From CBIFWW01 sp966186435 (lineage in GTDB: Bacteria; Pseudomonadota; Gammaproteobacteria; Enterobacterales; Enterobacteriaceae), in the NCBI GenBank assembly GCA_966186435.1, contig CBIFWW010000047.1, positions 1 to 21,895 of the forward strand: a stretch of DNA of 21,895 nucleotides, in the 5' to 3' direction. Each line of letters opens with the position of its first letter. Position 1 is the stretch's first letter. Shown in pieces: positions 13,313 to 21,895 of the stretch. The notes below the pieces were generated by a model. That model saw only the letters and a program-made list of their open reading frames with translations. It searched no databases and was not told the DNA's origin. The position numbers and the translations under genes are program-made.

Positions 13313-15061
13313 TTAAAGCGCTTTCCAGGCGTCAGCCCAGGAACTACCGGCTCCAGGTTCATAGAAATCAGCAGAACCGTTACACCATGCTCCTTCAGGG
13401 AATGGTTTGCATTGGAAAAGCGCACCGTTATGGTTAACGATATCACCAATGTTCCAAGTCGCATTGCTGCTCCACTGCGGATAACTATCTTCTGTCTCTT
13501 GCCCTGCGGCTTTAACATTCAGGGTGTAATGAGTACTGGTACTCAGTTTTCCGTCACTGACTGTCAGAGTAACCAGATATTGAGCAGCCTTGTCGCTTTC
13601 AGGTGCATTGAAGGTCACCACAGGTTTATCAACGCCACTGATTGATTTACCATTGGCGCTCCAGGTGTAGGTTAGTGTATCGCCATTGGCATCACTGGAA
13701 CCCTTGCCGCTTAATGAAACATGGCTGCCTGCATCAACGGCACCCACCGGCCCGGCGATGTGAGCCACTGGTGCCACGTTTTGCTCTGGTGCTGGTGTAA
13801 CATCCGGCTCTTCTGGTGTCGGCGTGCCGCCATCAGTGTCTTCTTCAATTTTCACGTTGAAGTTATCCTGAACACACTGGCTATAATCACCCTCTTTGAA
13901 AGCGCTGTATGCCGTTTGATAGCTCACCAGCTTACAGGCGTAGCTCGCGTTATTCGGCGTATTTGGCGCCCATCCCCAGTCCATTTCCCAGTAAATAGGT
14001 AATGCACCGGAGCCTGCCTCATCAAAGAACTTCATCTTCTTACAACCTAATACTTCATCAGCCGGTACCGGGACTTTCAGGTAGTTGGCGAATTCATGGT
14101 AGTAATTGATACGGTTCTGAGACTGCGCATGCTCTACTGGGCCACCACATTCGACGCCACCGTTAATAATTTGTGTGGTTACACCAAAGCCAGGTACAAG
14201 GCCAGAGTCAATATCGTGTTGGTTCGGCTGCCAGGTACCATCAATCACCTGCAACATAGAAGGCTTCGGCGGCTGTGGATAGATGTAGAAGAAGATGGCA
14301 CTTGCCAAATTCATCCAAGTGTCAGCCACTCTCTCTGGGTGCTCCAACAGAGGGCGCACATCGCCGTACATCGCATCAGAGAATGGGCCATAGTTGTAGT
14401 TATAAGAAAGCTGCTTAGCGCCCCGTCCAAAATAGCTCAGGAAGTCGCCGTCTTTGTCAGTACCGCAGGGCCATTTCACACCCTGCCAGGTTTCTGGATT
14501 ACATTCCCCGTTATATCCATTCTTCTGTCCTTCGACCCAACCCACTTCACGTACATAGACCAGCGCTTGTCGCCACTGAGGGATCGCGATGGTTGCATCG
14601 TGACCCCCGGTTTCTTGGGTAAAGTGAGCAAACATGGTAGCGAGGGATTTACGGCAAATGGCATCACTATCGCGGCCATCTGTGTAAGTACGGCACAGGG
14701 CAGGAAACTTACCTACAGCTTTCAGGAAGTTGGTATAGGTATATTCAGGAGCGCGCATAGGGAACAGGAAGTCCCAGTCCTTTTCACCAATGATACTTTC
14801 CAGGCGCTTCACGTTGGCTGGATTGTCGGCGCGACCAGGAGCGATCAATTCAACCTGAGCATTATCGAGGGTCTGAATGTCAGACTTCACGGATTGCATG
14901 GCTGGAAAACTGGTTAACTCTTTTTCACGCTGAGCCAGTTCACTGGCCTTCATGGTGTAGGCCTGACTGTCTGATAATAATGGGGCGCAATGGGCAGCCG
15001 GCATGCTTAAAGCGATGCCTGCTGCGACAGCGCTCAGGGCCATGACTTTGTTCAATGACAT
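13313..15061 (-). CDS. Secreted GH19 chitinase with PKD and CBM5/12 chitin-binding domains
   Basis: A 582-residue predicted endochitinase cutting beta-1,4-GlcNAc chains. The signal peptide spans 1-26 (cleavage after HCA). The GH19 catalytic region spans about 100-335. The general acid is Glu150 in HFTQETGG, and Glu172 lies exactly 22 residues later, the spacing of the two catalytic acids in plant GH19 enzymes. The GH19 signature FGRGAKQLSYNYNYGPFS is at 211-228 and a GVTTQIINGG-type motif at 293-302. A Thr/Pro/Glu linker (about 408-430) leads to a PKD-like domain (430-518). The C-terminal module of about 55 residues (YPQWSSNATWNIGDIVNHNG ... SSWADAWKAL) is a CBM5/12 carbohydrate-binding domain. 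The ATG at 15061 has an AGGAG site. It lies between accA and yaeR, where I recall ldcC in E. coli. Export beyond the periplasm would need a secretion system not seen here. Confidence 0.92.
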   Translation of the reverse strand: MSLNKVMALSAVAAGIALSMPAAHCAPLLSDSQAYTMKASELAQREKELTSFPAMQSVKSDIQTLDNAQVELIAPGRADNPANVKRLESIIGEKDWDFLFPMRAPEYTYTNFLKAVGKFPALCRTYTDGRDSDAICRKSLATMFAHFTQETGGHDATIAIPQWRQALVYVREVGWVEGQKNGYNGECNPETWQGVKWPCGTDKDGDFLSYFGRGAKQLSYNYNYGPFSDAMYGDVRPLLEHPERVADTWMNLASAIFFYIYPQPPKPSMLQVIDGTWQPNQHDIDSGLVPGFGVTTQIINGGVECGGPVEHAQSQNRINYYHEFANYLKVPVPADEVLGCKKMKFFDEAGSGALPIYWEMDWGWAPNTPNNASYACKLVSYQTAYSAFKEGDYSQCVQDNFNVKIEEDTDGGTPTPEEPDVTPAPEQNVAPVAHIAGPVGAVDAGSHVSLSGKGSSDANGDTLTYTWSANGKSISGVDKPVVTFNAPESDKAAQYLVTLTVSDGKLSTSTHYTLNVKAAGQETEDSYPQWSSNATWNIGDIVNHNGALFQCKPFPEGAWCNGSADFYEPGAGSSWADAWKAL

Positions 15062-15089
15062 AATATACTCCTGCGAGATAGTTGGTTCA

Positions 15090-15106
15090 CCTGGCCCACC
15101 GCCAGG
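15090..15106 (-). promoter_or_regulatory. Small hairpin in the chitinase leader
   Basis: CCTGGC (15090-15095) and GCCAGG (15101-15106) form a 6-bp stem with a five-base loop about 30 bases upstream of the chitinase start codon. The 173-base gap from accA carries no other clear signal: TTGTGA near 15155 is a possible -35, but no fitting -10 is seen. The function of the hairpin is unknown, and a chance match is possible. Confidence 0.3.
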
Positions 15107-15185
15107 CAATAGCCGCACTTTAGGGAGTAAAAATTAGGTTCGCTGTCACAAAGCCTCATGGCCAACATCAGAATTCATCACATAA

Positions 15186-15214
15186 AAAAAGGGCCGGATT
15201 AACCGGCCCTTTTT
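15186..15214 (-). terminator. Rho-independent terminator after accA
   Basis: GGGCCGG (15191-15197) and CCGGCCC (15203-15209) form a perfect stem flanked by A and T runs on both sides. The leftward RNA ends in a run of seven U, and it would also work in the other direction. It closes the lpxA-lpxB-rnhB-dnaE-accA transcript 20 bases after the accA stop and isolates the chitinase gene. Confidence 0.95.
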
Positions 15215-15234
15215 AGCATTAATGATGTGCAGAA

Positions 15235-16194
15235 TTAAGCGTAACCATAGCCCATCAGGCGCTGGTAACGGCGGTCGAGCAGCGCTTCAGTGCTCAGAGC
15301 ATCCAGTTCGGCCAGATCAGACAGCAGCTGCGCCTTTAACGACTCCGCCATCACTTCCGGCTGACGGTGTGCACCGCCCAGAGGTTCACCAATAACGGAA
15401 TCGATCAGGTTTAGCTCTTTCAGGCGAGGGGCGATAATACTCATCGCTTCAGCCGCCAACGGTGCTTTATCGGCGCTTTTCCACAGAATGGAGGCACAAC
15501 CTTCCGGAGAGATAACGGAATAAGTGCTGTATTGCAACATATTCACTTTATCACCCACGCCAATCGCCAACGCACCACCAGAACCGCCTTCGCCAATCAC
15601 GGTACAAATCACCGGAACAGACAGACGAGACATTTCACGCAAGTTGCGGGCAATGGCTTCAGACTGGCCACGCTCTTCAGCGCCTACGCCCGGGTAAGCC
15701 CCTGGGGTGTCGATGAAGGTGATGATCGGCATCTTGAAACGTTCAGCCATTTGCATCAGGCGCAACGCTTTACGATAACCTTCCGGCGCAGGCATCCCAA
15801 AATTACGGCGGATTTTTTCCTTGGTTTCACGCCCCTTCTGGTGACCAATCACCATCACAGGCCGGCCATCCAGACGCGCAATACCGCCCACGATGGCTTT
15901 GTCGTCTGCATAAGCGCGGTCGCCTGCCAGCTCATCGAATTCATCGAAGACCATACGCAGATAGTCCAGGGTGTAAGGGCGCTGAGGGTGGCGCGCCATT
16001 TGGGCGATTTGCCATGCCCCCAGGTCAGCGAAGATTTTACGGGTCAGCTCTACGCTTTTTTCACGCAGGCGGTGCACTTCTTCGTCGAGGTTAATATCGA
16101 GTTTTTCATCCTGACGGCTTACCGCAGTCAGGGAATCGATTTTCGCTTCCAGCTCTGCAATCGGCTGTTCAAAATCAAGGAAATTCAGACTCAT
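15235..16194 (-). CDS. accA: Acetyl-CoA carboxylase carboxyltransferase subunit alpha
   Basis: With AccD it moves the carboxyl group from biotin on AccB to acetyl-CoA, giving malonyl-CoA, the first committed step of fatty acid synthesis. It has 319 residues, exactly the E. coli length. It begins MSLNFLDFEQPIAELEAKID. The crotonase-like carboxyltransferase domain includes MVIGHQKGRETKEKIRRNFG, TPGAYPGVGAEERGQSEAIA and GEGGSGGALAIGVGD. The zinc ribbon belongs to AccD, so its absence is normal. The ATG at 16194 has an AGGA site and lies 12 bases after the dnaE stop, implying one transcript. Confidence 0.98.
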   Translation of the reverse strand: MSLNFLDFEQPIAELEAKIDSLTAVSRQDEKLDINLDEEVHRLREKSVELTRKIFADLGAWQIAQMARHPQRPYTLDYLRMVFDEFDELAGDRAYADDKAIVGGIARLDGRPVMVIGHQKGRETKEKIRRNFGMPAPEGYRKALRLMQMAERFKMPIITFIDTPGAYPGVGAEERGQSEAIARNLREMSRLSVPVICTVIGEGGSGGALAIGVGDKVNMLQYSTYSVISPEGCASILWKSADKAPLAAEAMSIIAPRLKELNLIDSVIGEPLGGAHRQPEVMAESLKAQLLSDLAELDALSTEALLDRRYQRLMGYGYA

Positions 16195-16206
16195 AGTATT
16201 CCTGTA

Positions 16207-19200
16207 TTAGTCAAACTCCAGTTCCACCTGCTCCGTACCTACCAGCCCACGCAACTCATTGAGTAAACGATCGCTTGGCGAAACACGCCATGTTGCGCCA
16301 AAACGCAACCTGGCACGTGCATCATCCCGCTGGTAGTAGAGATGTACTGGAATTGTCCCCGAACGATGGGGTTCCAGAGACTGACGGAGTCGGTTCAAAA
16401 GCTGGTCATCAATTTGCCTGTCCGTCAGCGAGATAGCAAGCCCACGCGCATACTTTTCGCGGGCTTCGTCAATGTCCATAACTTCACGGGCGGTCATTTT
16501 AAGCCCGCCGCTGAAGTCATCAAAGCTGACCTGTCCACTTACGATCAGAATACGGTCTTTTTCCAGCAATTGCTGGTATTTTTCCAAGGCATCGGTGAAT
16601 AACATCACCTCCAGACGCCCGGAACGGTCATCCAGAGTACAGATACCGATGCGATTGCCGCGCTTGGTGACCATAACCCGCGCAGCAATAACCAAACCCG
16701 CCGCTGTGGTTACTTTACCACGTTCCGTCGGATGCATCTCTTTCAGGCGCATGCCACCGACATAGCGCTCAATTTCTTTAATATATTGATTGATAGGGTG
16801 ACCGGTAAGGTATAACCCCAGGGTTTCACGTTCCCCATCCAACACAACTTGTTCCGGCCACGGCAGGCAGTTGGCATAGGACTGCTCAATCTGCTCTGGC
16901 TCATCGGCCAGCACACCAAACATATCCGCCTGGCCAATAGCTTCAGCTTTGGCATGCTGATCGGCGGCTTTGAGCGCCTCCCCAAGAGAGTTCATCAGGG
17001 CGGCGCGGTGCGGGCCGAGGCGGTCGAAGGCCCCGGACATAATCAGTTTTTCCAGCACCCGGCGATTGAGCTTTTTAGTGTCTGTCCGTGCACAAAGATC
17101 GAACAACTCGCGGAAGTAACCGCCTTGGTTACGTCCTTCAATAATGGCTTCAATCGAGCCTTCACCCACACCTTTGATCGCGCCGATACCGTACACAATC
17201 TCGCCATCATTGTTGACGTGGAAATGATACAACCCGGAGTTAATATCCGGCGGCAGGATCTTTAGCCCCATACGCCAGCACTCATCCACCAGGCCCACCA
17301 CTTTCTCGGTATTATCCATATCAGCGGTCATCACTGCCGCCATAAATTCTGCCGGATAATGGGCTTTTAACCACAGGGTCTGGTAAGACACTAGCGCATA
17401 AGCTGCGGAGTGGGATTTGTTGAACCCGTAACCGGCGAATTTCTCCACCAGGTCGAAGATTTTCATCGCCAGCTCGCCATCGACACCCCGAGACTTTGCC
17501 CCATCTTCAAAGGTGCCGCGCTGCTTTGCCATCTCTTCGGGCTTTTTCTTACCCATGGCGCGGCGCAGCATATCGGCCCCGCCCAGGGTGTACCCGGAAA
17601 GCTCCTGAGCAATCTGCATCACCTGCTCCTGGTACAGGATGATGCCATAGGTTGGCTCCAGCACCGGTTTCAGGCATTCATGCTGCCATTGGATGTCAGG
17701 ATAGGAGATCGCTTCACGGCCATGTTTACGGTCGATAAAGTTATCCACCATCCCTGACTGCAACGGACCGGGACGGAACAGCGCCACCAGGGCGATCATA
17801 TCCTCGAAGCAGTCAGGCTGTAGGCGCTTAATCAGATCCTTCATGCCGCGGGATTCAAGCTGGAACACCGCCGTGGTTTCCGAGCGCTGCAGCATATCAA
17901 AACTTTTCTTGTCGTCCAGCGAAATGGCGGCGATATCCAGCGGCTCCAGCCCTTCACGCTCACGACGGGCGTTGATCATCTCCAGCGCCCAGTTGATGAT
18001 GGTGAGCGTGCGCAGACCAAGGAAGTCAAATTTCACCAGCCCGGCGTATTCCACGTCGTTTTTATCAAACTGGGTAACCGGATACAGTCCCTGATCGTCA
18101 CAGTAAAGCGGGGCAAAATCGGTGATTTTGGTAGGGGCGATAACCACCCCACCGGCGTGCTTACCAGCGTTTCGGGTCACCCCTTCCAGCCGGCGCGCCA
18201 TATCAATCAGCGCCCTAACCTCTTCATCTGCTTCATAGATTTCCGGCAGCTGTGGCTCGGCTTCAAAAGCTTTAGCCAAGGTCATGCCTGGATCCGGCGG
18301 GATCAGCTTGGAAATACGATCAACAAACCCGTAGGGGTGGCCTAACACCCGGCCCACATCGCGGATAACGGCTTTGGCCGCCATGGTACCAAAGGTGATG
18401 ATTTGCGATACCGCATCACGGCCATACATATCCGCCACATGCTCGATAACCTGGTCGCGCTTTTCCATACAGAAATCGACGTCGAAGTCGGGCATGGAGA
18501 CACGTTCCGGGTTAAGGAAGCGTTCGAACAGCAGGTCAAATTCCAGTGGATCCAGGTCAGTAATTTTGAGTGCATACGCCACCAGAGAACCGGCACCGGA
18601 GCCACGGCCCGGGCCTACCGGCACGCCGTTATCCTTCGACCACTGGATAAATTCCATTACGATCAGGAAGTAGCCGGGAAAACCCATCTGGTTGATAACT
18701 TTGAGTTCGATCTCCAGACGCTCATCGTAAGGTGGGCGTTTTTCCGCCCGAACCGCAGGATCGGGGAACAGAAACTCAAGACGCTCTTCAAGACCTTCGT
18801 GGGATTTTGCCACCAGGAAATCTTCGGTGCTCATCTCCCCCGTTGGGAATTGGGGCAGGAAGTATTCACCCAAGCGCACCGTAACGTTACAGCGCTTGGC
18901 AATTTCCACAGTGTTTTCGAGCGCTTCCGGGATGTCGGCAAACAGCTCGCACATCTCCTCTTCGCTACGCATATATTGCTGCGCAGAGTAGTTCTTCGGA
19001 CGCTTAGGATCGTCGAGAGTAAAGCCATCATGGATCGCCACGCGGATCTCATGGGCTTCAAATTCGTCAGGCTCGCGGAAACGCACATCGTTAGTGGCGA
19101 CCACCGGAATGCCGCGCTCTTCCGCCAGTGCGACGGCAGCGTGTAAATAACTTTCTTCATCCGGGCGACCAGTGCGGATCAGCTCCAGATAAAAGCGGTT

Positions 19201-19689
19201 CGGGAAGTGGGTTTCATAAAACGCCAGCACCTGATCCACCACGGCGGTGTTGCCACGCAGCAGCGCCTTGCCCACTTCTCCCATGCGCGCACCGGATAAA
19301 ACCAGCAGACCTTCGTTTAACTCTTCCAGCCACGCCTTGTCGATCCACGGGCCTTCGGCACCGTAACCACGTTGATAGGCATGGGAGATCAGCAAGGTCA
19401 GATTCTGATAACCGGTGTTATTCAAAGCCAGAACGGTAAGATGGGTCATTTCGTCGCCCAGCAGTTGGCTGGACATCTGGAAATCGGCCCCTACAAGTGG
19501 CTTCATACACGCACCGTGGGCGCTACCGTAAAATTTCACCAGCCCACACAGGTTGGTGTAATCGGTGATCGCCAGAGCAGGCATCTCCAGGGACACAGCC
19601 TTCTTAACCAATGGGCCGATCTTAGCCAGCCCATCAATCATAGAATAGTCACTGTGCACCCGCAGGTGGACGAAACGTGGTTCTGCCAT
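16207..19689 (-). CDS. dnaE: DNA polymerase III alpha subunit
   Basis: The replicative polymerase subunit, 1160 residues as in E. coli. The N-terminal PHP domain begins FVHLRVHSDYSMIDGLAKIG. The palm carries the catalytic aspartates in MPDFDVDFCMEKR and the third acid in the VKFDFLGLRTL segment. The fingers include GGADMLRRAMGKKKPEEM and the GYGFNKSHSAAYALVSYQTL motif. A helix-hairpin-helix region, an OB fold (KVTTAAGLVIAARVMVTKRG) and a tau-binding C-terminal domain follow. The frame is intact. It lies 25 bases after rnhB and 12 before accA. Several antisense open frames inside it are shadows. Confidence 0.98.
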   Translation of the reverse strand: MAEPRFVHLRVHSDYSMIDGLAKIGPLVKKAVSLEMPALAITDYTNLCGLVKFYGSAHGACMKPLVGADFQMSSQLLGDEMTHLTVLALNNTGYQNLTLLISHAYQRGYGAEGPWIDKAWLEELNEGLLVLSGARMGEVGKALLRGNTAVVDQVLAFYETHFPNRFYLELIRTGRPDEESYLHAAVALAEERGIPVVATNDVRFREPDEFEAHEIRVAIHDGFTLDDPKRPKNYSAQQYMRSEEEMCELFADIPEALENTVEIAKRCNVTVRLGEYFLPQFPTGEMSTEDFLVAKSHEGLEERLEFLFPDPAVRAEKRPPYDERLEIELKVINQMGFPGYFLIVMEFIQWSKDNGVPVGPGRGSGAGSLVAYALKITDLDPLEFDLLFERFLNPERVSMPDFDVDFCMEKRDQVIEHVADMYGRDAVSQIITFGTMAAKAVIRDVGRVLGHPYGFVDRISKLIPPDPGMTLAKAFEAEPQLPEIYEADEEVRALIDMARRLEGVTRNAGKHAGGVVIAPTKITDFAPLYCDDQGLYPVTQFDKNDVEYAGLVKFDFLGLRTLTIINWALEMINARREREGLEPLDIAAISLDDKKSFDMLQRSETTAVFQLESRGMKDLIKRLQPDCFEDMIALVALFRPGPLQSGMVDNFIDRKHGREAISYPDIQWQHECLKPVLEPTYGIILYQEQVMQIAQELSGYTLGGADMLRRAMGKKKPEEMAKQRGTFEDGAKSRGVDGELAMKIFDLVEKFAGYGFNKSHSAAYALVSYQTLWLKAHYPAEFMAAVMTADMDNTEKVVGLVDECWRMGLKILPPDINSGLYHFHVNNDGEIVYGIGAIKGVGEGSIEAIIEGRNQGGYFRELFDLCARTDTKKLNRRVLEKLIMSGAFDRLGPHRAALMNSLGEALKAADQHAKAEAIGQADMFGVLADEPEQIEQSYANCLPWPEQVVLDGERETLGLYLTGHPINQYIKEIERYVGGMRLKEMHPTERGKVTTAAGLVIAARVMVTKRGNRIGICTLDDRSGRLEVMLFTDALEKYQQLLEKDRILIVSGQVSFDDFSGGLKMTAREVMDIDEAREKYARGLAISLTDRQIDDQLLNRLRQSLEPHRSGTIPVHLYYQRDDARARLRFGATWRVSPSDRLLNELRGLVGTEQVELEFD

Positions 19690-19714
19690 CTTACTTACCG
19701 GTTAACTGTTGTTA

Positions 19715-20311
19715 TCAGGAGACGAACCCAAGGGCGCGTTTAACGGGGCCGAAGCTCCGGCGGTGGTGTTCTGTCGCGCCGTAGGCCGCCAGTTTTTCCA
19801 GGTGAAAGGCGGTCGGATAGCCTTTGTGCTGTGCAAAGCCATACTGTGGGAACACCTGATCCAACGCCGTCATCTCGGCATCGCGGGTCACCTTAGCCAG
19901 TATGGAAGCCGCGCTGATTTCTGCCACCCGGCTATCTCCTTTCACCACGGCCATTGAAGGCATCGGCAGTGACGGGCAACGGTTGCCATCAATCAGCACA
20001 TATTCTGGGACAATACCCAGGCCTGCCACTGCCCTTTGCATTGCCAGCATAGTGGCATGCAGAATATTCAGCGTATCAATCTCTTCTGGCTCAGCACGGC
20101 CCAGGCTCCAGGCTAAGGCTTTCTCTTTAATTTCATCAAATAGCGCCAGGCGGCGTTTCTCAGAGAGCTTCTTAGAATCAGCCAACCCAACTATGGGCCG
20201 GGTGGGATCGAGGATCACTGCCGCAGTGACAACCGCCCCCACCAGTGGGCCGCGGCCAACTTCATCCACTCCAGCTACAAGATGGGTATGGGGATAGGTA
20301 AATTCAATCAT
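19715..20311 (-). CDS. rnhB: Ribonuclease HII
   Basis: Cuts the RNA strand of RNA-DNA hybrids and starts removal of single ribonucleotides misinserted into DNA. It has 198 residues, the E. coli length. The catalytic Asp16-Glu17 lie in VDEVGRGPLVGAVVTAAVIL; the other acids are in the LIDGNR and KGDSRVAEISAASILAKV segments. The C-terminus has the family motif HKGYPTAFHLEKLAAYGATE HHRRSF. The ATG overlaps the lpxB TGA by four bases (ATGA), so translation is coupled. Confidence 0.97.
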   Translation of the reverse strand: MIEFTYPHTHLVAGVDEVGRGPLVGAVVTAAVILDPTRPIVGLADSKKLSEKRRLALFDEIKEKALAWSLGRAEPEEIDTLNILHATMLAMQRAVAGLGIVPEYVLIDGNRCPSLPMPSMAVVKGDSRVAEISAASILAKVTRDAEMTALDQVFPQYGFAQHKGYPTAFHLEKLAAYGATEHHRRSFGPVKRALGFVS

Positions 20312-21456
20312 TGAGCCAGCTCCAGTACGGCATCCGCCGCCTGCTCGTCGGCATTACAGCGTATTTGTTGATGTAGTTCGCGGAAGATTGCGTGTAGATG
20401 GTGGCTTTCAGCCCCATCGCTTAACAGCGGGATTAATGCCTGGGCTAAGGCTTCCGGATTGCACTCCTCCTGAAGACGTTCTTTTACCAGCTCACGGCCA
20501 GCCAATAAATTAGGTAATGAGACATAGTCCGTTTTAACCAGACGCTTCGCCAGCCAGAAGGTGAACGGTTTCATCCGGTAACCCACCACCATCGGGCATT
20601 TAGCCAGCATGCACTCCAATGCGGCGGTACCCGACGCCAACAGCGCGGCATCGCTGGCAATCATCGCCTCACGGGCGTGACCATCCACCAAATGAGCGGT
20701 CAAATCCGGCGCTACCCGCGCTTTAATTTGCTCGAATTGCTCGCGGCGGTGGGCGTTAACCAGTGGCACCACGATCTCCAGATCGGGCCAGCGCTGGCGC
20801 AGCAGTAAGGCGGTTTTTAAAAAGTCTTCGCTGAGCATTTCCACTTCTGAACTGCGGCTACCGGGCAGTAAAGCCAGACAGCGAGCAGAATGGGAAATCC
20901 CCAGCACATCCCTGGCGGTATTTTTATCAGGGTCCAGCGGCATGGCATCCGCCATAGTGTGGCCAATAAAACGGCAAGGAACGTTGAATCTATCGTAAAA
21001 CGCTTTTTCGAAAGGCAGGAAAGCCAGCACCAAATTGGTGGCTTTACCGATTTTGAAAACACGTTTCTGTCGCCATGCCCAAACGGACGGGCTGACGTAA
21101 TGAATGGTTTTAATACCGCGCTGCTTAAGATTACCTTCAAGGGTAATGTTAAAGTCTGGCGCATCAATGCCAACGAAAACATCGGGCTGGAGTTGACTAA
21201 ACCGTTTGGTCAGATCGGCACGAATGTGCAGCAAACGGCGCAAGCGCCCGAGCACTTCAACAATGCCCATCACCGCCAGCTCTTCCATTTCGTACCAGGC
21301 TTCGCAGCCTTCAGCCTGCATCCGTGGCCCGGCAACACCAACAAAGCGGGCGTTGGGCACACGTTCTTTCAGAGCGCGGATTAAACCGGCCCCCAGGATA
21401 TCGCCGGAGGTTTCTCCGGCGACCAGGGCAATCGTTAATGGACGCTGTTCAGTCAT
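20308..21456 (-). CDS. lpxB: Lipid-A-disaccharide synthase LpxB
   Basis: Joins lipid X to UDP-2,3-diacylglucosamine to make the disaccharide core of lipid A; a GT19 membrane-associated glycosyltransferase. It has 382 residues, as in E. coli. Motifs are GETSGDILGAGLIRALKE at the N-terminus, VFVGIDAPDFN, HYVSPSVWAWRQKR, LALLPGSRSSEVE and the sugar-nucleotide-binding LASGTAALECMLAKCPMVVG. The start codon shares one base with the lpxA stop (TAATG), and the stop overlaps rnhB by four bases. Confidence 0.97.
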   Translation of the reverse strand: MTEQRPLTIALVAGETSGDILGAGLIRALKERVPNARFVGVAGPRMQAEGCEAWYEMEELAVMGIVEVLGRLRRLLHIRADLTKRFSQLQPDVFVGIDAPDFNITLEGNLKQRGIKTIHYVSPSVWAWRQKRVFKIGKATNLVLAFLPFEKAFYDRFNVPCRFIGHTMADAMPLDPDKNTARDVLGISHSARCLALLPGSRSSEVEMLSEDFLKTALLLRQRWPDLEIVVPLVNAHRREQFEQIKARVAPDLTAHLVDGHAREAMIASDAALLASGTAALECMLAKCPMVVGYRMKPFTFWLAKRLVKTDYVSLPNLLAGRELVKERLQEECNPEALAQALIPLLSDGAESHHLHAIFRELHQQIRCNADEQAADAVLELAQ

Positions 21457-21895
21457 TAACGAATCAGACCGCGCGTTGAGCGTGCAAAGAAATCGGTAAA
21501 GGCTTTCACTTCCGGATATGTTTCCGCCAGTTCAGCAATTTCCGGTTTCACTTCATCGAGCGTTTTACCGCTACGATAAATCAGCTTATACGCATTGCGG
21601 ATAGCGGTAATCGCCTCACGGCTGAATCCGCGGCGCTTCAGCCCTTCGATATTGACACCGAACGGCGTTGCGTGGTTACCCTGCGCAATGACATAAGGAG
21701 GGACGTCCTGCGCCACACCGGAGCAGCCGCCAACCATCACGTGCGCACCAATGATGCAGAACTGATGGACTGCGGTCATGCCGCCAATAATTGCGAAGTC
21801 ATCAACCGATACGTGTCCTGCCAGCGTTGCGTTGTTGGCAAGAATACAGCGGTCACCCACGGTACAGTCGTGCGCGATATGCGCATTAACCATAA
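21456..21895 (-). CDS. lpxA: UDP-GlcNAc acyltransferase LpxA, C-terminal part (5' end outside window)
   Basis: Catalyses the first step of lipid A synthesis, 3-O-acylation of UDP-GlcNAc. About 145 of the usual 262 residues are present, starting near residue 118. The catalytic His125 and its neighbour His122 are visible in NAHIAHDCTVG. The rest of the left-handed beta helix (hexapeptide repeats such as RCILANNATLAGHV) and the helical C-terminal domain, ending FFARSTRGLIR, are intact. The stop overlaps the lpxB start by one base. The gene continues beyond the right edge. Confidence 0.97.
   Translation of the reverse strand, partial: MVNAHIAHDCTVGDRCILANNATLAGHVSVDDFAIIGGMTAVHQFCIIGAHVMVGGCSGVAQDVPPYVIAQGNHATPFGVNIEGLKRRGFSREAITAIRNAYKLIYRSGKTLDEVKPEIAELAETYPEVKAFTDFFARSTRGLIR

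Noticed and set aside
14096..14917. 273-codon open frame on the + strand opposite the chitinase gene
   Set aside because: It is antisense to the conserved GH19 domain and its translation resembles no protein family I recognise.
15532..16266. 244-codon + strand frame opposite accA, and similar ones opposite dnaE (18403-19146)
   Set aside because: They lie wholly over highly conserved coding sequence, with no ribosome sites or recognisable domains.
1..21895. tRNA genes, CRISPR arrays, insertion sequences, integrases, toxin-antitoxin or defence genes
   Set aside because: I looked on both strands and found no cloverleaf, regular spaced repeats, transposase motifs or target-site duplications.

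Overview
The window is a chromosomal segment from a gamma-proteobacterium of the order Enterobacterales. Near the edges the core genes follow the order known from E. coli (lpxA-lpxB-rnhB-dnaE-accA ... yaeR ... tilS ... rof-yaeP-yaeQ-arfB-nlpE-yaeF-proS), and their products closely resemble the E. coli proteins. The genus cannot be fixed by reading alone. A single lysine decarboxylase cluster at this locus plus a secreted GH19 chitinase would fit a Hafnia- or Serratia-like organism, but that is a guess. No insertion sequence, phage gene, tRNA, rRNA or CRISPR array is visible.

Left part (1-4400): the 3' half of proS and a terminator; yaeF, a lipoprotein of the permuted NlpC/P60 papain-like family, converging tail to tail with nlpE; the leftward run yaeQ-arfB-nlpE; and the divergent pair yaeP-rof, which ends in a strong bidirectional terminator. 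rof encodes a Rho inhibitor, arfB a ribosome-rescue hydrolase, and nlpE the outer-membrane lipoprotein that signals to Cpx.

Middle part (4087-15061), all leftward: a small periplasmic c-type cytochrome coupled to tilS by a 7-base overlap; dtpC, cadA, cadB and cadC; yaeR; and a secreted three-domain GH19 chitinase. From memory of E. coli K-12, cadC-cadBA-dtpC lies elsewhere on the chromosome and ldcC lies between accA and yaeR. Here the whole cad-dtpC block sits between yaeR and tilS, and the chitinase occupies the accA-yaeR interval. CadC is a membrane pH/lysine sensor, CadB exchanges lysine for cadaverine, CadA consumes a proton in decarboxylating lysine, and DtpC imports lysine-containing dipeptides. 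Together they form an acid-resistance module.

Right part (15186-21895): accA (with terminator), dnaE, rnhB, lpxB and the 3' part of lpxA, tightly packed as in the conserved lipid A / fatty acid / replication operon.

Nothing here clearly amounts to an undescribed system. The items most worth a second look are the relocated cad module and its RNA hairpins, the 12-bp hairpin abutting the tilS start codon, the tilS-coupled cytochrome c, and the chitinase inserted in a housekeeping neighbourhood.
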